From an uncultured Oscillospiraceae bacterium (GTDB lineage: Bacteria; Bacillota; Clostridia; Oscillospirales; Oscillospiraceae), in contig CAKTEQ010000004.1 of NCBI GenBank assembly GCA_934552825.1, forward strand, positions 1 through 64,000: a stretch of 64,000 nt of DNA. Direction: 5' to 3'. A program made the translations under genes and the position numbers. Positions within the stretch are counted from its first letter, which is position 1. Every line of letters starts with the position of its first letter. The notes beneath the pieces are model-generated. The model had not been told where the DNA came from, ran no database searches, and saw only the letters and a list, made by a program, of their open reading frames with translations. Positions 24,147 through 32,920 of this stretch are shown piece after piece.

Positions 24147-24871
24147 TACGCATCCCTCCATCTGTCAGCAAAGAGCAGCTCCATATAGTCCTTCTGGAGC
24201 TGAGGATATATCAGCCGGGATACCGGCAGCTCGGCTCCGGAAAATGTGCGTACGCATCCGGCGGACAGCTTCTCTATCTGGAGCATATTAACTATGTATG
24301 ACCTGTGCACCTTGGCAAACTCCCGTCTTGCCAACAGGAGTGTTTCATAGTCCTTCATGGAGCCGGATATCTCCCGCACGGAGCCGTCAGCCATGTTGAA
24401 ATAGAGGTGTTTCCCGTTCACCTCCACATAGGCAAGTTGGGAAAATGGCACCCGTATCAGCGCACCTCCCGTCTTCAGGGTCAGCCCGTCCTGGGGGCGC
24501 TTCTCCCGGAGGAGGAGACCGTCCAGCACCGGGTACAAAAGCTCCGCCTTCACAGGCTTTAACAGGTATTCCAGTGCCCGCACCCCGTAGCTCTCATATG
24601 CAAATCCCGGGGATGCGGTAAGAAAAACAATGTCCGCCGCAGTGTCGAAAGTGCGTATCTCCCGGGCAGCCTCCATACCGTCGATGCCGGGCATCATCAC
24701 GTCCAGCAGATAGAGGGTAAACCCTTCCCGCCGGGCAGCCTCCAGCAGCTCCCCCGCGTTGGAAAACGTCCGCCAGCGGACTGCCGCTTTCCGGTCCGCC
24801 TGCCATCTTTCCAGAAGCTCTGTTACAGCGCTGAGCTCCTCTTTCTGATTTTCGCAAACCGCTATGTACAT
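24146..24871 (-). CDS. LytTR family response regulator
   Basis: 241 residues. Receiver domain about 1-120 with the acidic pocket CENQKEE, phospho-acceptor Asp in LYLLDVMMPGIDGMEAAREI and the late Lys LLKPVK; LytTR DNA-binding domain about 135-238 with FAKVHRSYIVNMLQIEKL. AgrA/VirR-type partner of the kinase translated next (TAATG overlap). LytTR regulators bind pairs of 9-bp repeats, often upstream of their own operon; I could not fix such repeats in 24872-25069. Confidence 0.93.
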   Translation of the reverse strand: MYIAVCENQKEELSAVTELLERWQADRKAAVRWRTFSNAGELLEAARREGFTLYLLDVMMPGIDGMEAAREIRTFDTAADIVFLTASPGFAYESYGVRALEYLLKPVKAELLYPVLDGLLLREKRPQDGLTLKTGGALIRVPFSQLAYVEVNGKHLYFNMADGSVREISGSMKDYETLLLARREFAKVHRSYIVNMLQIEKLSAGCVRTFSGAELPVSRLIYPQLQKDYMELLFADRWRDA

Positions 24872-25069
24872 CTCTCCACCCCCGAAAAAGTCAAAAGTAT
24901 TTCAGTCTTATTTTACCACAAACACAGCCTCTCCGCCAGTATACTCCATGCTCCGCGCATTTCAGGCACCAAAACCACTCGTTTCGTGCGTTTCGCCCAT
25001 ATTCGGCGGCTTATTCTGATATGCTTTTAGTAAATTGATCAAATCAGATGGAGGAAGGGGGAATAGCAT

Positions 25070-25372
25070 ATGCCGCAGTGGATCGTATGGATCATCGTCC
25101 TTGCCGCCGCGGCGGTGGGTATAGCGCTCTGGTTCCGGGCATCGCATCGGACTCTTTCCGGCTTCAGAGCCATGGTTGCCGACGCCGCCCGGCAGCTCGA
25201 GTTCTGCCGCATGAAAGCGGGAGAAAACGATATCGATCCGGCTGTGCTCCGCCGCAGCGAGAATATCTGCCGTCAGGCGGAGATGCAGTATTACCGCGTA
25301 CTGCACCGCCCGCTTATGTACCTGCCGGGAAAGCTCATGGGCTTCGGCAGCGTTCCCCGTCCCCGCGACTGA
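25070..25372 (+). CDS. Small membrane-anchored protein, unknown function
   Basis: 100 residues. One N-terminal membrane span at about 3-22 (QWIVWIIVLAAAAVGIALWF), then an amphipathic helical region with RQLEFCRMKAGENDIDPAVL and a basic C-terminus. ATG preceded by AGGGGGAATAGCAT. It is 21 bases ahead of the SLH protein and probably in its operon. The helical part recalls LemA-type proteins in style, but I cannot confirm a family. Confidence 0.7.
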   Translation: MPQWIVWIIVLAAAAVGIALWFRASHRTLSGFRAMVADAARQLEFCRMKAGENDIDPAVLRRSENICRQAEMQYYRVLHRPLMYLPGKLMGFGSVPRPRD

Positions 25373-25393
25373 AAATCAGAAAGGAAGTTGTTA

Positions 25394-27751
25394 ATGAAAA
25401 GACTGACAGGTCTCATATTATGCTTGCTGCTCGTCTTCACCTTGTTCCCCGCCGCGGCTTTCGCCGAGGGCGCGACAGAGCTCCAGATCAGCAGCGAGGC
25501 GGACTTCACCGCCGCCATAGCCCAGATAAACGCCGGAGCGGAAGGCAGTGCCTTTATCCTCAGGCTCACCGATGACGTGACCGTCTCCGGCAGCGTTACC
25601 ATAACCGGCGGCACCGTTACCCTTCTGGGCGGCGGCAACACCCTCACGTGCGATCACATAACCCTCAACGGCAGCGCGGTACTCAACCTGGGGCTGTCCG
25701 ACGGGAGCGATACTCTCACCATCACCTCTCCGAATGAAACTCTTTCAGCCTTGGAGCTGAATGATCAGAGCGTGCTGAACATGTACCCCGGCGTGACCAT
25801 AGGTCCCTCCTCGGCGGCCGGCCAGGCAGGCGGCGTACAGTGCCACGAACTGTCCTCCTTCAATATGTTCGGCGGCACAATTAAGGACTGCCACGGCCTC
25901 CATGCTGTCTCCGGCGCCGTCTATCTGGACGAGAACGCCACCTTCACCATGCACAACGGGCTCATCGAGAACTGCACCGGCTGGCAGGGCGGCGCGGTCG
26001 GCGTATCAGGCGCCGCGCCCATAGCCAATCCTGTAAGCACCGAGTATATAACCTCGACCTTCCACATGAAGGGCGGCACTATAAAGAACTGCCACGACAA
26101 ATATTACGGCGGCGGTGCCGTCTGCATCTATACAACGCTCGCCGGCCGGTTCATCATGGACGGAGGTCTCATAACAGACTGCAGCGGTAAGGGGGCTGGA
26201 TACGGCGGGGCTGTGTTCGTCTATACCATGAACGATAACGGCTATGTCCAGCTCAACCAGGGCGAGATAACCGGCTGCTCCGGCACATACGGCGGCGGTA
26301 TATTCGTCTATACGGGCAGCACCACCATCGCGGACGGCATGAAGATCTATAACAACACCGCCTCCTCCGCCGGGGACGATATTTACAGCAACGGCGCGAA
26401 GGTCACTCTCGGCGCCGCGCCCTCCGGCTCCCGGCTCACCTGCGGCGATCCTGTCGACGGCTGGTACCGGGACGGGGAGCCCCGCTGGCGCGCCCACGGG
26501 GACGGGACCTACATGGAAAAATTCACGGATACAGGCGTCCTCTTTGAGGAGGAATACGCCCTAAAGGCCGCCCACGGTATTATACACACAATCTATTACT
26601 ACACAGATGAAGACAGCTGGACCGACACCGCCGAGCACTATACCTACCACCCCGAAAACGAACATTACACAAGCTCTGTCCCCAGCGGCTCCACGGCGCA
26701 CAACCCGTCTGACCCGTCCATGGATGACTTCATCTTCGACGGCTGGCATCTCGATGAAGAGTGCACCCTTTCCTATGATTTTGAGGATATCGTCACCGGC
26801 GACCTGCACCTCTATCCCAAGTGGATCCCAGATGAGAATTATTTCACCCTCACATACGACTCCCGGGGCGGCACGGACATCCCGTCGGAGACATACCCCG
26901 AGGGTACCGTTGTCGTACCGGACAAAGTCCCCAGCCGCCGGGGATATCAGTTCACAGGCTGGTATCTGGACGAGGGGTGCACCCAGCCCGCCGGTGAAAT
27001 TATAATGGACGGGGACAAGACGGTCTATGCCGGCTGGCGCACCGTCATAATAGTCACTCCCGCCTCTCCTCCGGCAGCACTCAACACTGACGATCACATA
27101 GCTTATATCATCGGCTTTGACGACGGGCTTATCCATCCGGAGCGCAATCTGACCCGCGCGGAGGCGGCGTCAATTTTCTTCCGCCTTCTCGATGAGGACG
27201 TGCGCGCCGCTGCCATAACAAAGGCGAACTCCTTCACAGACGTTCAGCCCGGCGACTGGTACTGCACAGCGGTCTCCACCATGGCGTCCCTCGGCATTCT
27301 GAAGGGCTATCCGGACGGGAGCTTCCGCCCCAACGGGACCATAACCCGCGCCGAGTTCGCCGCCATCGCGGCCCGGTTCGACAGCAGCAGCGCCGCAGCC
27401 ACAGCCGCCTTCAGTGATCTTGCGGGCCACTGGTCTGAGCCTGAGGTAAGCCGTGCGGCGGAAAAGGGCTGGGTCACAGGTTATCCCGACGCCACCTTCC
27501 GTCCCGAAAACGCCATAACCCGTGCCGAAGCGGTCACGCTCGTCAACCGCGTTCTTGACCGTGTACCGGAGACGGCGGCGGACCTTCTCGACGGCATGCT
27601 CTGCTGGCAGGATAATCTCGACACCTCCAAGTGGTACTATATCGCCATCCAGGAGGCAGCCAATTCCCACGATTACTCCCGCCGTCAGGGCGGCAGCGAA
27701 TACTGGACAGGGCTCAAAGCGGCCCCGGACTGGGCGCAGCTCGAAAAATAA
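25394..27751 (+). CDS. Secreted S-layer-anchored beta-helix protein with InlB-type repeat and three SLH domains
   Basis: 785 residues from the ATG at 25394 behind AAAGGAAG. Signal peptide at 1-27 (LTGLILCLLLVFTLFPAAAFA). Residues about 30-340 are Gly/Thr-rich with repeated GGTIKNCH and GGLITDCS turns, the look of a right-handed parallel beta-helix. About 483-551 is a Listeria-Bacteroides (Flg_new/InlB B) repeat ending GYQFTGWYLDEGCTQP. Three SLH domains follow at about 565-605, 613-660 and 672-720 (SFTDVQPGDWYCTAVSTMAS), which bind pyruvylated wall polymers. Likely a surface protein; ligand unknown. Confidence 0.9.
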   Translation: MKRLTGLILCLLLVFTLFPAAAFAEGATELQISSEADFTAAIAQINAGAEGSAFILRLTDDVTVSGSVTITGGTVTLLGGGNTLTCDHITLNGSAVLNLGLSDGSDTLTITSPNETLSALELNDQSVLNMYPGVTIGPSSAAGQAGGVQCHELSSFNMFGGTIKDCHGLHAVSGAVYLDENATFTMHNGLIENCTGWQGGAVGVSGAAPIANPVSTEYITSTFHMKGGTIKNCHDKYYGGGAVCIYTTLAGRFIMDGGLITDCSGKGAGYGGAVFVYTMNDNGYVQLNQGEITGCSGTYGGGIFVYTGSTTIADGMKIYNNTASSAGDDIYSNGAKVTLGAAPSGSRLTCGDPVDGWYRDGEPRWRAHGDGTYMEKFTDTGVLFEEEYALKAAHGIIHTIYYYTDEDSWTDTAEHYTYHPENEHYTSSVPSGSTAHNPSDPSMDDFIFDGWHLDEECTLSYDFEDIVTGDLHLYPKWIPDENYFTLTYDSRGGTDIPSETYPEGTVVVPDKVPSRRGYQFTGWYLDEGCTQPAGEIIMDGDKTVYAGWRTVIIVTPASPPAALNTDDHIAYIIGFDDGLIHPERNLTRAEAASIFFRLLDEDVRAAAITKANSFTDVQPGDWYCTAVSTMASLGILKGYPDGSFRPNGTITRAEFAAIAARFDSSSAAATAAFSDLAGHWSEPEVSRAAEKGWVTGYPDATFRPENAITRAEAVTLVNRVLDRVPETAADLLDGMLCWQDNLDTSKWYYIAIQEAANSHDYSRRQGGSEYWTGLKAAPDWAQLEK

Positions 27752-27756
27752 GATAA

Positions 27757-27797
27757 GCGGACAGGGGAATTCTCTCCCCTGCCCGCCGTTTTTTTTA
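27757..27797 (+). terminator. Terminator after the SLH protein
   Basis: Stem GCGGACAGGGG / CCCCTGCCCGC with an 8-base loop and one mismatch, then eight T. Confidence 0.92.
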
Positions 27798-27853
27798 TGC
27801 TCTTTTCAAAGGGCGTCAGAGCGTGTATAATATGCAGCAGCGAGGTGGTAATA

Positions 27854-28774
27854 ATGAAAAAGCCTTACGCCGTGGTCATCGGCGGCATCAATATGGACAT
27901 ATGCGCAAGGAGCATCGCTCCGCTTATCCCCCGGGATTCCAACCCCGGCATCGTGAAAACGAGCCTCGGGGGCGTTGGGCGGAACATCGCCCACAATATG
28001 CGCCTGCTCGGTCTGGACGTGCATCTCATGACCGTGTTCGGGGACGATATGAACGCCCGGCACATCCAGGACTCCTGCCGTTCTCTCGGCATAGACACGT
28101 CCTGCTCCGTGACGGTCCCCGGCGCACGCACCTCCACCTACGTTTTTATAACCGATCCCGACGGGGAGATGCAGCTCGCCGTGTCCGACATGGGAATATA
28201 CGAGCACCTGACACCCGGGCACTTCCGGGAGCACATGGAACTCCTCTGCAACGCGGCGGCGGTAGTCATCGATACCAATATGCCCGAGGAGAGCATCCGC
28301 TGGCTCACGGATAATGTGACGGCTCCAATTTTCGCGGACCCTGTATCCACCACCAAGGGCATGAAACTGAAAAGCAGCCTCGGGAAAATCAGCACCCTCA
28401 AGCCCAATCTCATCGAAGCGGAGCTTCTCTCAGGCGTTAAGATAACCGACAACGGCAGCCTCAGGGAGGCCGCCCGGGCGCTCCTCGGCACGGGGCTCGG
28501 ACGGGTGTTCATATCCATGGGCAGCCGGGGCGTCTTCGCGGCTGACAAGGACTCCTCCGCGCACCTTGACACGATGTGCTTCAATATGGTGAATACCACC
28601 GGCTGCGGGGATGCCTTCATGGCGGCGCTCGTATGGGCTGCCGTCCGGGGGCTGGGTCTTGAGGAGAGCGCCCGCTGCGGCGTCGCCGCCTCCTCTATCG
28701 CGATGGAGAGCGAGGAGACCATCAACCCCGCCATGTGCGAGGAAGAACTCATCAGAAGAACAGGAGACAGATAG
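27854..28774 (+). CDS. PfkB family carbohydrate kinase, pseudouridine-kinase-like
   Basis: 306 residues from the ATG at 27854 (MKKPYAVVIGGINMDICARS) with GAGGTGG upstream. Ribokinase fold: N-terminal GGINMD, KTSLGGVGRNIAHNMRLLG near residue 36, and the catalytic anion-hole motif NTTGCGDAFMAALVW near 253 with the base Asp. The SLGGVGRNIAxN form is typical of PsuK, which phosphorylates pseudouridine, but no psuG glycosidase is next to it, so the substrate stays open. Three bases separate it from the TtcA-like gene. Confidence 0.85.
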   Translation: MKKPYAVVIGGINMDICARSIAPLIPRDSNPGIVKTSLGGVGRNIAHNMRLLGLDVHLMTVFGDDMNARHIQDSCRSLGIDTSCSVTVPGARTSTYVFITDPDGEMQLAVSDMGIYEHLTPGHFREHMELLCNAAAVVIDTNMPEESIRWLTDNVTAPIFADPVSTTKGMKLKSSLGKISTLKPNLIEAELLSGVKITDNGSLREAARALLGTGLGRVFISMGSRGVFAADKDSSAHLDTMCFNMVNTTGCGDAFMAALVWAAVRGLGLEESARCGVAASSIAMESEETINPAMCEEELIRRTGDR

Positions 28775-28777
28775 ATA

Positions 28778-29623
28778 ATGAGCAGGACCCTTGAACCATA
28801 CCAGCTCATCGAGCGCAGCATAATAAAGAAATTCAGAAAGCAGCTCTGGAACCCCTTCACCGCCGCGGTGAAGCGCTATGAGCTCATCCAGGAAGGGGAC
28901 AGGATCGCCGTGTGCATCTCCGGCGGCAAGGATTCCATGCTCCTGGCAAAGCTCATGCAGGAGCTGCAGAAGCACAGCGACGTGCCCTTCGAGCTGACTT
29001 ATCTTGTGATGGACCCGGGCTACAATGCCGTGAACCGTCAGAAGATCGAGTCCAACGCCCGCCTGCTGCACCTGCCCATAACAATTTTTGAGAGCAACAT
29101 ATTCGACGTGGCAAACAGCGTTCCCAATTCCCCCTGCTACCTATGCGCCCGCATGCGCCGCGGGTATCTTTACAGCAAGGCAAAGGAACTGGGCTGCAAC
29201 AAGATAGCCCTCGGGCACCACTTCAGCGACGTCATCGAAACCACCGTCATGGGCATGTTCTACGGTTCCCAGCTTCAGGGTATGCTCCCCAAGCTCCACA
29301 GCAGGAACTTCGAGGGCATGACCCTCATCCGGCCTCTCTACTGCATCCACGAGGAGGATATAATCGCCTGGAAAAACTATAATTCCCTGGACTTCCTCCA
29401 GTGCGCCTGCCGGTTTACAGAGAGCTGCGCCGACGGCACCGGGCAGTCCAAGCGCCAGGAGATAAAGCTTCTGCTGCGCCGCCTCGAGAGGGAAAACCCA
29501 GGCATACAGCGCAGCATATTCAAGAGCATCCACTCCGTGTGCCTGGACACAATGGCAGGCTACAAGTCCGAGGGTGTAGAGCACAGCTTCCTCGAGCGGT
29601 TCGCAGACGAGGAGCATCGGTGA
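28778..29623 (+). CDS. TtcA/TilS-superfamily tRNA-modifying ATP pyrophosphatase
   Basis: 281 residues. PP-loop motif SGGKDSMLLAKLMQEL at about 48, the CxxC pair PCYLCARMRRGYLYSKA at about 123 and a later Cys cluster CACRFTESC at about 210, which together are the TtcA pattern for a 4Fe-4S enzyme that thiolates C32 of tRNA. GHHFSDVIETTVMGMFYG is the other family signature. Translationally close to the upstream kinase. Other members of this group have unknown sulfur targets. Confidence 0.88.
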   Translation: MSRTLEPYQLIERSIIKKFRKQLWNPFTAAVKRYELIQEGDRIAVCISGGKDSMLLAKLMQELQKHSDVPFELTYLVMDPGYNAVNRQKIESNARLLHLPITIFESNIFDVANSVPNSPCYLCARMRRGYLYSKAKELGCNKIALGHHFSDVIETTVMGMFYGSQLQGMLPKLHSRNFEGMTLIRPLYCIHEEDIIAWKNYNSLDFLQCACRFTESCADGTGQSKRQEIKLLLRRLERENPGIQRSIFKSIHSVCLDTMAGYKSEGVEHSFLERFADEEHR

Positions 29624-29668
29624 TATGCCGTGGCACCCAACAGCATATTTTTACAAGGGAGAAATGAT

Positions 29669-30118
29669 ATGGCAGTTACTATAAGACCTATTACAGAAGA
29701 CAATTTTATCGACGCGTTTAATCTGCAGCTGGACGCGGCGCAGGAGAAATTCGTGTCCCACCCCATACGCAGCCTCGCTCAGGCTTATGTCTATCGGGAG
29801 CAGTGCCAGCCCTTCGGGATCTACAATGACGACCAGATGGTCGGATATGTAATGGTGATCTATGATTACGACATTCCCGAGTATGATATCTGGCACATGA
29901 TGATAGACAGATCCCAGCAGGGCAAAGGCTTCGGGAGAGCGGCCCTCGGCCTGGTATTGGATTACATCAGGGAGAAGCCCTTCGGCAGCTCCGGGAGGGT
30001 CACCCTCACCTGCAGCAAAGATAATCCCTACGCGCGCGCTTTGTACAGCTCTTTCGGCTTCGAGCCGACAGGCAGCGAGGATGAGGACGAAATCGAGCTG
30101 TCCATGACCATAGCCTGA
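29669..30118 (+). CDS. GNAT acetyltransferase, spermine/spermidine-acetyltransferase-like
   Basis: 149 residues from the ATG at 29669, behind AAGGGAG; an earlier in-frame start lacks a binding site. GNAT fold with the acetyl-CoA loop RSQQGKGFGRAALGLVLDYI near residue 85 and the C-terminal NPYARALYSSFGFEPTG. The N-terminal part SLAQAYVYREQCQPFGIYND resembles BltD/PaiA polyamine acetylases. Substrate is inferred. Convergent with the Rrf2 gene across a shared terminator. Confidence 0.85.
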   Translation: MAVTIRPITEDNFIDAFNLQLDAAQEKFVSHPIRSLAQAYVYREQCQPFGIYNDDQMVGYVMVIYDYDIPEYDIWHMMIDRSQQGKGFGRAALGLVLDYIREKPFGSSGRVTLTCSKDNPYARALYSSFGFEPTGSEDEDEIELSMTIA

Positions 30119-30142
30119 CCAGAACATCACATAACGTAAAAA

Positions 30143-30180
30143 AACCAGCCTTAGGCCGCCTGGCATAAGGCTGGGTTTTT
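30143..30180 (+). terminator. Bidirectional terminator between GNAT and Rrf2 genes
   Basis: Arms AACCAGCCTTA / TAAGGCTGG-GTT around a 12-base loop, A-run before and T-run after. Confidence 0.85.
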
Positions 30181-30183
30181 ATT

Positions 30184-30615
30184 TCATATCACGTAGTCAA
30201 AACCGTCGTTGTCTTTCTTCGTCAGGTCCTCGATGGTGAATTTGTCCAGGTAGTCGTTTATCAGGTCGTTCAGCCCCGTCCAGAGGGACAGTGTTCGGCA
30301 CTGGGACGCCCGGGGACAGGGCTTTGCCCCCTCTTCTAGGCACGCGACTGGGGCGAGGGACCCCTCCATCAGCCGCAGGATATCCCCCACCCGGTATTTC
30401 TCCGGTGGCGCGCAGAGCCGATATCCTCCGCCCTTGCCGCGCTGCCCCTCCAGCACCTTCGCCCTGACGAGGGTCTTGATAATACTCTCCAGATATTTTT
30501 CGGATATCTCCTGGCGCTGGGCTATCTCCTTCAGCGGCACATAGCCGTCCCGCTGGTTCTCCGCCATATCCACAAGCACCCGCAGGGCGTACCGCCCCTT
30601 TGTCGAGATCATCAT
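30184..30615 (-). CDS. Rrf2 family transcriptional regulator
   Basis: 143 residues. N-terminal winged helix (MISTKGRYALRVLVDMAENQ, then QEISEKYLESIIKTLVRAKV and GKGGGYRL). Three cysteines in CLEEGAKPCPRASQC at about 92-106 could hold a 2Fe-2S cluster as in IscR, though spacing differs between members. ATG or next ATG behind GGAGG. Isolated gene: no isc or cysteine-synthesis genes adjoin it, so the regulon is open (IscR-like or CymR-like). Promoter TTGAAA-17-TATAAT just upstream. Confidence 0.92.
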   Translation of the reverse strand: MMISTKGRYALRVLVDMAENQRDGYVPLKEIAQRQEISEKYLESIIKTLVRAKVLEGQRGKGGGYRLCAPPEKYRVGDILRLMEGSLAPVACLEEGAKPCPRASQCRTLSLWTGLNDLINDYLDKFTIEDLTKKDNDGFDYVI

Positions 30616-30641
30616 CAAAACCGCCTCCGTTTCATTTTCCT

Positions 30642-30670
30642 ATTATACCGCATGGTTAGTATGTTTTCAA
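30642..30670 (-). promoter_or_regulatory. Sigma-A promoter of the Rrf2 gene
   Basis: Minus-strand TTGAAA (30670-30665), 17-base spacer, TATAAT (30647-30642). A short ATAC...GTAT inverted repeat lies across spacer and -10 and could be an autoregulatory site (weak). Confidence 0.85.
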
Positions 30671-30688
30671 TACCCTATATACAGCGCC

Positions 30689-30715
30689 GCCCGGAAAACC
30701 TTGAGTTTTCCGGGC
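30689..30715 (-). terminator. Terminator after the UPF0261 gene
   Basis: 11-bp perfect stem GCCCGGAAAAC / GTTTTCCGGGC with a 5-base loop, 19 bases past the stop. No T-run, so efficiency is uncertain. Confidence 0.65.
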
Positions 30716-30734
30716 GCACTAATTTTATGCTCTT

Positions 30735-32066
30735 TTACAGGGCTTTCACATAGTCCTTTTCGCAGCCCATGGCAGGCGTCCACTTGCCTTCCAGCATTGC
30801 TCTGAGGAGCTCGCCGCACAGCTCGCCGAACTGGGGCTGGTTGATGTGCCGGTCCACCAGGAGTACCTGCACGTTTTCGTTATGGTTCTCCTTCAGCACG
30901 TCCCGCAGCCCGTCGCACAGGCGCTTTGCCCGGAGGCTGTGGCCGGGATTTTCCCTATCCTCAATCCAGAAGGGCGGAGTATTCTCGCCGGACCAGCCGC
31001 AGGAGAGGTCCGGATGCGCCATATCGGTGCCGCTGAAGCCCCTCGTGGGCACGCAGATGACACAGGGCGCCTTCGCGTCCTTCACTCTCTCCGCCATCTC
31101 CCTGCCCAGCGTATACGCCTCGTCCAGCGTCGTGCCCATGAGGTAGATGTTGGGATTGTGCCAGTACCCCCCGCGCTCGCCGAGCTGGTCGATATACTGC
31201 TGCGGCACAACGCCCTCCTTGCCTCCGTAGAGGAGGTAATCCGTAGCCCCCGGGGCGATGACCTGAGGTATACCCATCTCAGCCGCCGTGCGCAGGCGCT
31301 TCTCCCCCGCGTCGTTCTTGCCCCCGAAGAGGGCGGCGTTGAGCTCGTGGGTAGTAATATCCAGTACGCCGGAGATGTAACCGTCGGAGATCATCTCCTC
31401 AAGGGACTCCCCACCGGAGCCCGTGGCGTGGTTGATTATGATGTCGCCCTTGTCCTCAAGCAGCGCCGACGCCGTCTTGACGCATGGTGTCGTGAGCCCC
31501 ATCATCATGCAGGCGATGAGCTTCCTGTCGTTCTCGGCGTTGAGCTTAGGGGCGTTCGCCATGCCCACCACAGCGGCGGCTGCGTTGTTCATGACAGTCT
31601 TTGTGATGCTGTTGATGCCCGCCTCGCTGATGGAGTACATAACGCACAGATCCTTCGTGCCTACTATCTGGCGGAAGGAGCCGGAGGCCGTTGTGAGAAG
31701 CACCTTCGGCGCTCCCGTGGGCAGCGCCCGCATGATGCGCGAGCCCATGGAGGTACCCATGGAGCCGCCCAGAGCAACGATACCCTGCACCCGCTCCGCC
31801 TTGTACTCCCGGACCATTAGCTTCGCTGCGGCGGCGCCCACCGTATCGGCGGCGTCATTGCGTTGGAGCCTGAAGATCTCCTCAGGGGTCATACCCACTT
31901 CACGCAGCACGTCGCTCAGGCCGATGTCCGCCCAGCCGCACTCTGTGCCGAGGCTCAGCTCCATCACCTTTGCCGTGCCGCCTGCCGCCTCGATGCGGGA
32001 GGCGAGGAACTTTACCTCCTCCCCCTTTGTATCCAGTATTCCTGCAACTACGATTACGGGTCTCAT
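30735..32066 (-). CDS. UPF0261 / Tm-1-like ATP-binding domain protein
   Basis: 443 residues, full length for the family. Begins RPVIVVAGILDTKGEEVKFL and contains GIVALGGSMGTSMGSRIMRALP (about 97) and VLLTTASGSFRQIVGTKDLC, the conserved nucleotide-binding blocks. In the tomato virus-resistance protein Tm-1 this domain is fused to a C-terminal TIM barrel. Here the barrel is encoded by the two separate genes just upstream in the same operon. Biochemical role in bacteria is not known to me. Confidence 0.9.
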   Translation of the reverse strand: MRPVIVVAGILDTKGEEVKFLASRIEAAGGTAKVMELSLGTECGWADIGLSDVLREVGMTPEEIFRLQRNDAADTVGAAAAKLMVREYKAERVQGIVALGGSMGTSMGSRIMRALPTGAPKVLLTTASGSFRQIVGTKDLCVMYSISEAGINSITKTVMNNAAAAVVGMANAPKLNAENDRKLIACMMMGLTTPCVKTASALLEDKGDIIINHATGSGGESLEEMISDGYISGVLDITTHELNAALFGGKNDAGEKRLRTAAEMGIPQVIAPGATDYLLYGGKEGVVPQQYIDQLGERGGYWHNPNIYLMGTTLDEAYTLGREMAERVKDAKAPCVICVPTRGFSGTDMAHPDLSCGWSGENTPPFWIEDRENPGHSLRAKRLCDGLRDVLKENHNENVQVLLVDRHINQPQFGELCGELLRAMLEGKWTPAMGCEKDYVKAL

Positions 32067-32079
32067 TCTGTTCTCCTCC

Positions 32080-32919
32080 TCAGTCTCTCAGCGTAACGGA
32101 TTTGAACGCCTTGACTGTATTCTTGATAGGCTGCTCGATAGGTATGCGCTCCGTGCTGGACGCGCCGAGGAAGCCCTGTGAATATGTGTGCTCGTAAATA
32201 TACTCCGTATCCGCGGGGGTGGAGATAGGTCCGCCGTGGCAGATTATCATCATGTCCGGCTTTATCGCCCTGGCAGCGCCGGCGATGCGGTTCACCGCCG
32301 CTGCCGCCTCCTCCATGGACATTTTGTCCGCGCTCTTCGTGACGAAGGAGCCGCCCTTCGTGAGTCCCAGATGAACTATGCACACGTCGATGCCCGCCTT
32401 CGCCGCCAGCTCCGCCGTCCACTCGTCATATGCGTAGACGAGGGTGAAAAAGCCCATGTTCTTCGCCAGCTCCAGGCACTCGATTTCTTTCTTAACTCCC
32501 ATTCCCCTCTTCTCCAGCTCGTCTCTGAAGTCACAGTGGATATCGCCCACAGTGGGGAAATTCAAAACCGCGGAGAAGCCGTAGAACCGGAGGATGCGGA
32601 AATAGGTCTCCATATCTCTCGGATCGCCGCCGCAGATGCCGGCGCACAGGGGCACATCCCCCATATGAGGGCCGACTCTGTTTCCAAGCTCCAGCACTAT
32701 ATCGTTTGCATTTCCGAAGTGCATGCGTCCCACGGAGGACAGAGAGCCGTCCATACGGTACTTTCCGGAGTTATACACGGTTATCATGTCCGTTCCGCCC
32801 TCAACGGCGCACTTTGCGGAAAGCCCTGTGCCCGCTCCCGTAACTATAAGGGGGCGTCCCTCGGCGATCGTCCTGTTAAATCTTGCCAAAACCTCTTCTC
32901 TTGTCAAAAGGCGTGCCAT
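32080..32919 (-). CDS. Phosphoenolpyruvate hydrolase-family TIM-barrel protein (copy 1)
   Basis: 279 residues of the TIM-barrel family annotated as phosphoenolpyruvate hydrolase-like, equal to the C-terminal half of Tm-1. Seen: GAGTGLSAKCAVEGGTDMIT, then CAGICGGDPRDMETYFRIL and VCIVHLGLTKGGSF, and the C-terminal ICHGGPISTPADTEYIYEHT. ATG follows GGAGGGCAAATAAG and is one base past the stop of its paralogue, so the pair is cotranslated. Roughly one third identical by eye to copy 2 at the same motifs. Confidence 0.88.
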   Translation of the reverse strand: MARLLTREEVLARFNRTIAEGRPLIVTGAGTGLSAKCAVEGGTDMITVYNSGKYRMDGSLSSVGRMHFGNANDIVLELGNRVGPHMGDVPLCAGICGGDPRDMETYFRILRFYGFSAVLNFPTVGDIHCDFRDELEKRGMGVKKEIECLELAKNMGFFTLVYAYDEWTAELAAKAGIDVCIVHLGLTKGGSFVTKSADKMSMEEAAAAVNRIAGAARAIKPDMMIICHGGPISTPADTEYIYEHTYSQGFLGASSTERIPIEQPIKNTVKAFKSVTLRD

Positions 32920-32920
32920 C

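Noticed and set aside
30642..30670. Rrf2 self-binding site in its promoter
   Set aside because: Only 4-base arms (ATAC/GTAT) are seen; too weak to list as an operator.
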